A DNA stretch of 21,306 nucleotides from Gammaproteobacteria bacterium RIFCSPHIGHO2_12_FULL_45_12 (GTDB lineage: Bacteria; Pseudomonadota; Gammaproteobacteria; DSM-16500). The stretch lies in NCBI GenBank assembly GCA_001801665.1, contig MGYH01000028.1, positions 1-21,306 on the forward strand. The letters run 5' to 3'. The position numbers were made by a program, and so were the translations under genes. The notes under the pieces are model-generated. The model was given only the letters and a program-made list of their open reading frames with translations, was not told the origin of the DNA and ran no database searches. Positions 14,953 through 21,306 of the stretch are shown here, piece by piece (the stretch's first letter is position 1; every line of letters begins with the position of its first letter).

Positions 14953-16403
14953 GCGATATAAACAAAGAATGGGAAGCCGTGATTGGGCTTGAAATACACG
15001 CGCAACTGGCGACCAAAAGCAAAATCTTCTCCGGCGCATCCACACAATTTGGCGCAGAACCCAACACACAAGCTTGTGCCATCGACTTGGGCATGCCTGG
15101 CGTTTTGCCCGTCTTAAACCAAGAAGCCGTTCAGATGGCTGTCAAATTTGGCCTGGGCGCAGATGCCGCCATCGCGCAAAAATCTGTGTTTGCACGCAAG
15201 AATTACTTTTACCCCGACTTACCCAAAGGCTACCAGATCAGCCAATATGAATGGCCCATTGTAGGCCAGGGCCACATGGATATTCTGCTGGAAGACGGCA
15301 GCAGCAAACGCATTGGCATTACCCGCGCACACCTTGAAGAAGATGCGGGTAAATCCTTGCATGACGATTTCAGCGGCTTAAGCGGCATTGATTTAAACCG
15401 CGCGGGCACACCGTTGCTTGAAATCGTGTCAGAACCAGAGATGACTTCCGCCAAGGAAGCGGTTGCTTACCTGAAAACCATCCACACGTTGGTACGTTAT
15501 CTGGACATTTGCGATGGCAATATGCAAGAAGGCTCGTTTCGTTGCGATGCCAATGTCTCTGTCCGCCGCAAGGGTGACCCCAAACTGGGCACACGCGCTG
15601 AATTAAAAAACATTAACTCTTTCCGCTTTGTGGAGCGCGCCATCAATTATGAAATTGAACGGCAAATTGGTATTCTTGAAAATGGCGGCAGCATCAAACA
15701 GGAAACCCGTCTTTATGATTCCAACAAAAATGAAACACGCGCCATGCGCAGCAAAGAAGAAGCCAATGATTACCGCTATTTTCCGGACCCTGATTTATTG
15801 CCGTTGGTGTTAACCGATGCCTTCATTGCCGCGATCAAACAAACCTTGCCCGAATTGCCGCAACAAAAACGTCAGCGCTTTATCGACCAATATGGCTTAA
15901 GCCCTTACGATGCGAGCATTTTGGTCAGCAGCAAGGAAATGGCCCTTTATTATGAAAACGCGGTTAAAGAATCAGGCGACCAGGCAAAACTGGTCGCCAA
16001 CTGGGTCATCAGTGAATTATTGGGCTCACTCAATAAGGCAGGCCTTGAGATAGAAGGGAGCCCCATTGCTTCTGCACAACTGGGAAAACTCATTTCACGC
16101 ATTGCGGATGACACCATTTCAGGCAAAATTGCCAAAACCATTTTTGAAGCCCTTTGGCAGCAAGAAGGCAACGTGGATGAGATCATTCAAAAACGCGGAT
16201 TAAAGCAAGTCACTGACACCGGCACCATTGACACCTTAATTGATCAAATCATGGAAGCGAATCCACAACACGTGGCCGATTACCGTCGTGGCAAAGACAA
16301 ATTATTCGGTTTCTTTGTCGGGCAAGCCATGAAAGCCTCGGGCGGCACATTGAACCCCGCGCAACTCAACTTGCTCCTGAAGAAAAAGCTTGCTGGCGAC
16401 TAG
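14949..16403 (+). CDS. gatB: Asp/Glu-tRNA amidotransferase subunit B
   Basis: The subunit that binds misacylated tRNA, phosphorylates the side-chain carboxylate with ATP and amidates it. It has 484 residues, normal for the family. Family stretches are WEAVIGLEIHAQL (8-20), KNYFYPDLPKGYQISQY (84-100), LNRAGTPLLEIVSEPEM and YFPDPDL in the kinase-like domain, then the helical and YqeY-like tail domain ending in GGTLNPAQLNLLLKKKL. The frame is open upstream to 14895, but the ATG at 14949 is preferred because GGAGG (14934-14938) lies 10 nt before it, and it overlaps the gatA stop as ATGA. No clear terminator is seen behind it. Confidence 0.97.
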   Translation: MSDINKEWEAVIGLEIHAQLATKSKIFSGASTQFGAEPNTQACAIDLGMPGVLPVLNQEAVQMAVKFGLGADAAIAQKSVFARKNYFYPDLPKGYQISQYEWPIVGQGHMDILLEDGSSKRIGITRAHLEEDAGKSLHDDFSGLSGIDLNRAGTPLLEIVSEPEMTSAKEAVAYLKTIHTLVRYLDICDGNMQEGSFRCDANVSVRRKGDPKLGTRAELKNINSFRFVERAINYEIERQIGILENGGSIKQETRLYDSNKNETRAMRSKEEANDYRYFPDPDLLPLVLTDAFIAAIKQTLPELPQQKRQRFIDQYGLSPYDASILVSSKEMALYYENAVKESGDQAKLVANWVISELLGSLNKAGLEIEGSPIASAQLGKLISRIADDTISGKIAKTIFEALWQQEGNVDEIIQKRGLKQVTDTGTIDTLIDQIMEANPQHVADYRRGKDKLFGFFVGQAMKASGGTLNPAQLNLLLKKKLAGD

Positions 16404-16425
16404 TACATTGATTCGCGGCTTCTCC

Positions 16426-16443
16426 GGCGTTGTTGCATAAATC
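16426..16443 (+). mobile_element. solitary IS903-type (IS5 family) terminal inverted repeat
   Basis: GGCGTTGTTGCATAAATC matches 16 of 18 bases of the IS903 end GGCTTTGTTGAATAAATC as I remember it. No transposase and no matching opposite end is present in the 120 bp before the next gene, so this is an element relic or a very small derivative. It lies 22 bp after the gatB stop. Confidence 0.5.
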
Positions 16444-16489
16444 AATCTGGAAAAATGGCTACATCGTCCAACATTAATACCCTCTAATT

Positions 16490-16530
16490 GACGACAGGCC
16501 CTAGTATGAAAAGTCGTCTTCCCCTATAAT
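16490..16530 (+). promoter_or_regulatory. possible promoter and operator of the flavin/Fe-S oxidoreductase gene
   Basis: A consensus TATAAT lies at 16525-16530, 33 bp before the ATG at 16564; no convincing -35 is at the right distance. Just upstream is the inverted repeat GACGAC (16490-16495) and GTCGTC (16513-16518) with a 17-nt spacer, centred where an activator or repressor might bind. AAGGG (16544-16548) is the only visible ribosome-binding site, with a long spacing of 15 nt. Confidence 0.4.
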
Positions 16531-16563
16531 TATTAATCACCTCAAGGGTAAACACACATAAAT

Positions 16564-19500
16564 ATGACCAACCCAAGCTTGCAATTAAATGGCTTCGCCT
16601 TCTCAGAGCTATTCCATGCAACGGGTTTAAGGCGTTTAGATCAGCAATTCCTGGAACAGTTACAACAAAAGAGCACCGCATTACACACACAACTACTCGC
16701 CTATCGCCAAGATGCAAGCAGCCTGACCACCATTGAAACCAGTGAATTATTAATTAGTTGCGCGGTTCACTTAGAGGTGTTTCTCGCCAGATTGTTTCGC
16801 ATTGAGGAAGCGGTCAGCATCCGTCAAATCCAAACCACCGCGAACAACCCCCTTGCGGTTTTCAAAAAATATTATGTCTTGCGCCGCGCCAAAAAAGAAC
16901 TCGCACGCATTGACACCTTTCCTGAATGGTCAGCGCTGAATGACTGGCTCAAAACAGCACTGAAAGACACCCCACTGCAATCAGATGATCCTGAATTGGC
17001 GACAGCCTTACTTGGCACGCATTATCTGGCCAACCCAGATGCCTACGCCGCCGAAATCGAAAAGCTGGTGCAATGGTGCGCGCGCGCGCTGACCCATGCT
17101 GCCGGAAAAGCCTATACACAACACTGGTCTTGCTTCAAACTTCCCACCCGTCTGGACTTCAATCATCTCGTGCAAGCCGAACGCGCGCCCCATGATCCCT
17201 GCGGCCGTCTCAAAGCAGCAGACGCACAACTCCGCAAGCGCGATGGCTTCAAACTGACCGACCCGCGCATGAGCGCGCGTGACGTCCAAGATCAAGTCAA
17301 CTATTGCATTTATTGTCATGATCATGAGGGTGATTTTTGCTCCAAAGGGTTCCCCGTTAAAAAAGGCGACCCCTCACAAGGATTCAAGAAAAACGCACTG
17401 GACATCACCCTGACCGGTTGCCCGCTTGAAGAAAAAATTTCTGAAATGCAGTTCCTCAAACGCGATGGCTACACCCTGGCCTCACTCGCCATGATCATGG
17501 TAGACAACCCCATGTGTCCTGCGACCGGTCATCGCATTTGTAATGACTGCATGAAATCCTGCATCTACCAAAAGCAGGAACCCGTCAATATTCCGCAAGT
17601 TGAAACTCGCGTGTTAACCGATGCGCTCGAACTTCCCTGGGGGGTTGAAATTTATGACTTACTCACACGCTGGAACCCCTTGCGCAGAACTCAATGGTGC
17701 ATGAAACCGTACAACGGCCTGAAAGTGCTTATTGCCGGAATGGGCCCTGCGGGCTTCACCCTGGCACATCACTTATTACTGGAAGGATTTGCCGTGGTCG
17801 GGTTTGATGGTTTAAAAATCGAACCCCTGCCAGAGATGCTCCTGGAAGAACCCATCTACCGTTTCGCCGAGTTGAAAGAAGCATTGGACGAACGTTTAAT
17901 GGCAGGTTTTGGCGGTGTCGCTGAATATGGCATCACTGTACGCTGGGACAAAAATTTTCTTAAATTAATTTATCTGTCCCTCATGCGTCGTCCAACCTTT
18001 CAAGTCTTTGGGGGCGTGCGTTTTGGAGGCACCGTCACCGTTGAAGACGCTTGGAAAATGGGTTTTGACCACTTTGTAGTTGCCGTTGGGGCAGGACTGC
18101 CAAAAGCATTGGCCATTCCAGGCAGTCTTGCACCCGGCATGAGACAAGCCAATGACTTTTTAATGGCACTGCAATTAGGTAACGCCGCCAAATCAAGCAG
18201 CCTGACCAATTTGCAGGTGCGCCTACCGGCTGTCGTGATCGGCGGCGGCCTCACCGGAGTGGATACGGCCACTGAAATTCAGGCTTATTACATTACCCTA
18301 GTAGAAAAAACATTATATCGCTATCAACTCCTTTCAAGCGAATATGGCGAAGACAATTTACAGCAGCAACTGGATCCCGCCGCGCGTGAAATTTTGGCAG
18401 AATATTTACGACACGGTGATGCCGTCCGCAGGGAACGCGAACGTGCCGCACAAACCCGCACACCACCTGATTTCATCAAACTGATCCGTGAATGGGGCGG
18501 TGTCACCATTGCCTATCGGCGCTCCATGCAAGAATCACCTGCCTACCTCCATAACCATGAAGAACTGCAAAAAGCACTTGAAGAAGGAATCTATTACGCA
18601 GAAGGTCTTGAACCGGCCGCTGTCAATTTAAACGAATTTGGCCACGCTAAAACACTGGTCTGTTACAAGCGTTTACGCAATGAGAACAATGAATGGGTCG
18701 CCACTCGGGAAGAAATAAGCCTTCCCGCTCGATCCATTCTGATTGCAACCGGCACACAACCGAACACCGCTTATGAATTCGAGCATCACGGCACTTTCAA
18801 TCGCTTGAATTTACAATATCAACATTATGAAGCCCAAGACGACAAACTAACCATTGCACATGGCGTGGAAAATTGTAAAGACCCTCAATTTGGACCATTC
18901 ACCTCATACCACAAACAGGATAAACGCGTCAGTTTAATTGGCGATACCCATCCCGTTTTCCACGGCAACGTTGTCAAAGCCATTGCCTCTGGCATGCGCA
19001 CCTATCCCAAAATTCTGGATTTATTAAGATCGCAACTCGGTCAAACGGGCAACGAAGCGGAATATGCCCAATTTGCAGCCAAGATGGAAACCTTATTCAG
19101 TGCGCGTCTGATCTCCCGCACACGCAAAACCCACGATGTCATTGAACTCGTCATTAAAGCACCGCTTGCCGCACAACATTTCAAAGCCGGTCAATTCTAT
19201 CGTCTCCAGAATTTTGAAACGCTTGCACCCCACATCGATCACACTTTGTTTCAAATGGAACCGCTTGCGCTCATTGCTGCTGATTGCGACCATGCGGCAG
19301 GCACCTTGACCTTTCTGGTAAAAGAACATAGCGCGACAGCCAAATTATGCGCCACCTTAAAACCCAATGAACCGGTCTCTCTCATGGGCCCAACCGGTGT
19401 GCGCGCCAAAATTCCAAGCGAACAGGAAACCGTCCTCATCATTGGCAATCAGGCTAGCTTTAGTTTCCTCCGCAGCTATGGCAAACAATTACGCAGAGCC

Positions 19501-20073
19501 GGCAATCAGGTGATTTATCTTGGTTTCTTCAATCACCAGGACGAAGTATTTGATCAGGAACAATTAGAGCAAGCCGCCGACAGGATTATCTGGCTCACCC
19601 GTCACGGTCGATGCCTGCCAACGCACCGTGACCAGGACATCAGCCTCAGCGGTCATCATGTCATTCAGACGCTCACTGAATTGGCCCAGCAGAAAGAGAT
19701 TGCCTTGCCGCTACACAATAGCGATAGAATTTTTTTAATTGGTCAAACCGACTTGTTCAGAGAATTTCAAACCGCACGCGCCACCACTTTAAAACACTGC
19801 TTCCCCAAAGACCCCAAAGTATTTGCGGCTGTTTATGGCAACATGCAATGCATGTTGAAAGGCGTCTGCGCGCAATGCCTGCAATGGCAAATCGACCCGG
19901 AAACAGGCCTTCGCACGAAAGCGGTTTTTGCTTGCTCCTGGCAAGATCAACCCCTTGAAATAATTGATTTGCCGCACATGGACGCGCGACAAATGCAAAA
20001 TCGCCTGCTTGATCAATTAAGCCGCTGGTGGGTAGATCACCTTTTCAAACAATACGCTATTGAAAAAATCTGA
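16564..20073 (+). CDS. fused GltD/NfnB-like and PyrK/NfnA-like flavin iron-sulfur oxidoreductase
   Basis: A 1169-residue protein in three parts. Residues 1-230 are helical and unrecognised. Residues 230-830 resemble GltD, NfnB and the N-terminus of dihydropyrimidine dehydrogenase: likely 4Fe-4S ligands Cys248, 251, 259, 286 and Cys318, 326, 329, 333; an FAD loop GMGPAG (392-397); YGITVRWDK (455-463); a second dinucleotide loop GGGLTG (560-565); VTIAYRRSMQESPA (647-660); and GDTHPVFHGNVVKAIASG (793-810). About 70 residues between 575 and 645 look like an insertion. Residues 840-1145 resemble PyrK/NfnA: a flavin-binding GQFYRL (876-881), a nucleotide-binding region from 955, and Cys1096, 1102, 1105, 1124 for a 2Fe-2S cluster. 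Separate subunits with these two architectures form NfnAB, an electron-bifurcating NADH/NADPH/ferredoxin enzyme. Substrates here are inferred, not shown. It appears to be a single-gene transcript. Confidence 0.8.
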   Translation: MTNPSLQLNGFAFSELFHATGLRRLDQQFLEQLQQKSTALHTQLLAYRQDASSLTTIETSELLISCAVHLEVFLARLFRIEEAVSIRQIQTTANNPLAVFKKYYVLRRAKKELARIDTFPEWSALNDWLKTALKDTPLQSDDPELATALLGTHYLANPDAYAAEIEKLVQWCARALTHAAGKAYTQHWSCFKLPTRLDFNHLVQAERAPHDPCGRLKAADAQLRKRDGFKLTDPRMSARDVQDQVNYCIYCHDHEGDFCSKGFPVKKGDPSQGFKKNALDITLTGCPLEEKISEMQFLKRDGYTLASLAMIMVDNPMCPATGHRICNDCMKSCIYQKQEPVNIPQVETRVLTDALELPWGVEIYDLLTRWNPLRRTQWCMKPYNGLKVLIAGMGPAGFTLAHHLLLEGFAVVGFDGLKIEPLPEMLLEEPIYRFAELKEALDERLMAGFGGVAEYGITVRWDKNFLKLIYLSLMRRPTFQVFGGVRFGGTVTVEDAWKMGFDHFVVAVGAGLPKALAIPGSLAPGMRQANDFLMALQLGNAAKSSSLTNLQVRLPAVVIGGGLTGVDTATEIQAYYITLVEKTLYRYQLLSSEYGEDNLQQQLDPAAREILAEYLRHGDAVRRERERAAQTRTPPDFIKLIREWGGVTIAYRRSMQESPAYLHNHEELQKALEEGIYYAEGLEPAAVNLNEFGHAKTLVCYKRLRNENNEWVATREEISLPARSILIATGTQPNTAYEFEHHGTFNRLNLQYQHYEAQDDKLTIAHGVENCKDPQFGPFTSYHKQDKRVSLIGDTHPVFHGNVVKAIASGMRTYPKILDLLRSQLGQTGNEAEYAQFAAKMETLFSARLISRTRKTHDVIELVIKAPLAAQHFKAGQFYRLQNFETLAPHIDHTLFQMEPLALIAADCDHAAGTLTFLVKEHSATAKLCATLKPNEPVSLMGPTGVRAKIPSEQETVLIIGNQASFSFLRSYGKQLRRAGNQVIYLGFFNHQDEVFDQEQLEQAADRIIWLTRHGRCLPTHRDQDISLSGHHVIQTLTELAQQKEIALPLHNSDRIFLIGQTDLFREFQTARATTLKHCFPKDPKVFAAVYGNMQCMLKGVCAQCLQWQIDPETGLRTKAVFACSWQDQPLEIIDLPHMDARQMQNRLLDQLSRWWVDHLFKQYAIEKI

Positions 20074-20082
20074 TTTAATCAA

Positions 20083-20138
20083 AATCGCTGAATCATTAGG
20101 TGTTAGGGTAATGGCAACCCTATGATAATTCAGCGATT
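20083..20138. repeat. 56-bp imperfect palindrome (long hairpin)
   Basis: AATCGCTGAAT (20083-20093) pairs perfectly with ATTCAGCGATT (20128-20138). Inside, CAT pairs with ATG and TAGGGT pairs with ACCCTA, leaving small bulges and a 7-nt loop. It begins 9 bp after the oxidoreductase stop, so it may protect the 3' end or slow polymerase, but there is no T-run as in an intrinsic terminator. It may also be a repetitive palindromic element. Confidence 0.7.
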
Positions 20139-20214
20139 AGATAGCTGTTCTTTGGGAGCGATACGCCAATCCCCTGTCTTCCCTAGCCTTCATCTTTTCT
20201 TCATTTTTATGCGC

Positions 20215-20220
20215 TATAAT
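20215..20220 (+). promoter_or_regulatory. -10 box of the last gene
   Basis: A consensus TATAAT is 32 bp before the ATG at 20253. The region 16-18 bp upstream is T-rich but gives no clear -35. The leader has only a weak ribosome-binding site (TGAGA, about 8 nt before the ATG). Apart from this and the hairpin at 20083-20138, 20074-20252 shows nothing else. Confidence 0.4.
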
Positions 20221-20252
20221 AGGGATATCACACACAAAATGAGACATATAAT

Positions 20253-21306
20253 ATGTCCACATCTAAGAATAAGTATAAGCCATTGGGAAAGGACTCCGAG
20301 CAAAAACCTACCCTGATAAAAAGCTGGCAGGGGCTTGACACTTTTATTAGAAAAGCGAAAGGGCTTGTCTCAAACCTCCATTTGTTCGGCTTAACACACT
20401 TCGTCAGCAAATTTGCTGCCAATTTAACCTGGCTAGCCTTGGCTGGGACGCTGGTGACGATTCCTTTTAACCTTTACAAATTGGCTCGAACCGCCCTGTT
20501 CTCCAAGAAAAAAATGGATGCTTATCGGGGTGGCAAACTGGCTATGCTCATCGCTGAATTAGGGATTGCCTTCTTGGCGGTGCTTGTGATTGGTGGCGCA
20601 ATTGCCATTGCCGCGCCCATTTTAATAGTAGCGAGCAGCGCAAAAGCGGTGCTTGAAGGCTTCTGGACAATCGGTAAAACCCTCTTCCAGCGTCACCAGT
20701 TAAAACAAACCTTACGCAAACAAGAAGAAGCCTTTCAAGCCAGTACGGATGACAAAAAAAGGCTTCCGCCCGACTATTGGCAGAACAAAAATAAATTACG
20801 TGAACTCAACCAGAAACTCGCTAGTAAAACACACATTTTAGTTCAAAGCGCTATCGCCTTAGCAGGGGCTGCCTTACTATTCACGCCTGCGGCCCCTGTT
20901 GGCATCATTCTGCTAGTGTCAGTGGCCGCCTATGGCCTAGCTGATGCGGTCAACCTGAATCCCTTACGCTGGTTAGCCCAGGGTTTTCTCGCCATTTTCA
21001 AGCGTAACCCTTTGCCAGGGCCTGTGAGTGAACCAGAAAAAGAGAAATTTACCGAAAAATTGGCTCAAGCGGAGAAGCCGTCTGTTTCTGTTAAGGATAC
21101 TAACACAGCTACCGCGAAAACTGCCGGTGCCTCATCCACTAAAATGATTTACGAAACCACATGCGAAGCCACAACAAAAAACCTGGATGATCAAAAAGAA
21201 GCGGCGGCAGAGGGAGAGGAAAAGGCAGCGGCAGAGGATGATGAGGGAGAGGGAGAGAAAAAGGGAGTGGCAGGGGAGGAGGGAGAGGGGGACAAAAAGG
21301 GAGAGG
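20253..21306 (+). CDS. multi-pass membrane protein with acidic low-complexity tail (partial, 3' end outside window)
   Basis: An open frame of 351 codons with no stop before the window edge, not recognised as a known family. Hydrophobic stretches lie at about 56-75, 96-130 (probably two helices) and 193-234 (probably two helices, GALLFTPAAPVGIILLVSVAAYGLADAV). Between them is a charged helical segment (146-192, KQTLRKQEEAFQA...NKLRELNQKLA). From 250 on the protein is polar. From about 315 it turns into Glu/Lys/Gly/Ala repeats (GEGEKKG, GEGDKKG), encoded by a nearly all-purine strand. There is no cleavable signal peptide. Helical hairpins with a charged tail are common among Legionella and Coxiella effectors, but that is only a resemblance. 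The ATG at 20253 was chosen as the first in frame behind the TATAAT. Confidence 0.72.
   Translation, partial: MSTSKNKYKPLGKDSEQKPTLIKSWQGLDTFIRKAKGLVSNLHLFGLTHFVSKFAANLTWLALAGTLVTIPFNLYKLARTALFSKKKMDAYRGGKLAMLIAELGIAFLAVLVIGGAIAIAAPILIVASSAKAVLEGFWTIGKTLFQRHQLKQTLRKQEEAFQASTDDKKRLPPDYWQNKNKLRELNQKLASKTHILVQSAIALAGAALLFTPAAPVGIILLVSVAAYGLADAVNLNPLRWLAQGFLAIFKRNPLPGPVSEPEKEKFTEKLAQAEKPSVSVKDTNTATAKTAGASSTKMIYETTCEATTKNLDDQKEAAAEGEEKAAAEDDEGEGEKKGVAGEEGEGDKKGE

Noticed and set aside
20122..20316. Plus-strand frame of 64 codons before the last gene
   Set aside because: It starts inside the long hairpin, has no ribosome-binding site and overlaps the start of the better supported gene at 20253.

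Overview
The window reads as chromosome of a gammaproteobacterium of the Legionellales, probably Coxiellaceae (Aquicella-, Coxiella- or Legionella-like). This is an inference from gene content: a divergent metG/mrp pair with dcd behind mrp, an mreBCD-yhdP block divergent from gatCAB, and two genes of the kind usually seen as secreted effectors or host-interaction proteins. Base composition looks moderate (mid-forties % G+C by eye, not computed). No rRNA, tRNA or CRISPR array was found.

Layout. (1) 1-207: noncoding. It appears to hold the first 53 nt of a group IIC intron on the minus strand, inserted just behind a GC-rich hairpin downstream of dcd, plus an 18-bp tandem repeat. (2) 208-1869 minus: mrp (apbC) then dcd, an operon. 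(3) 1995-4259 plus: metG (catalytic-core length, no C-terminal dimerisation domain) and a stand-alone soluble RnfB-like ferredoxin, an operon. (4) 4260-4348: two perfect palindromes and a dispersed-repeat-like stretch between convergent genes. (5) 4342-6600 minus: a 752-residue protein with a CX5R motif of the SopB/IpgD/SidF phosphoinositide-phosphatase type, a candidate Dot/Icm effector. (6) 6754-12982 minus: mreB, mreC, mreD, yhdP, tightly coupled (cell shape and envelope lipid traffic). (7) 13195-16403 plus: gatC, gatA, gatB, the tRNA-dependent amidotransferase. (8) 16404-16563: spacer with one end of an IS903-type IS5-family element. (9) 16564-20073 plus: a 1169-residue flavin/iron-sulfur oxidoreductase in which a GltD/NfnB-like half and a PyrK/NfnA-like half are fused. 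(10) 20074-20252: a long imperfect hairpin and a promoter. (11) 20253 to the right edge: a multi-pass membrane protein with an acidic Glu/Lys/Gly-rich tail, cut by the window end.

Housekeeping parts fit together conventionally: MetRS and GatCAB serve translation, MreBCD with YhdP build the envelope, and Dcd/Mrp serve dUMP supply and Fe-S cluster assembly. The less ordinary parts are the CX5R protein, the Nfn-like fusion, the intron end and the terminal membrane protein. The two ferredoxin-type proteins (RnfB-like and Nfn-like) are about 12 kb apart; a working link between them is only a hypothesis.
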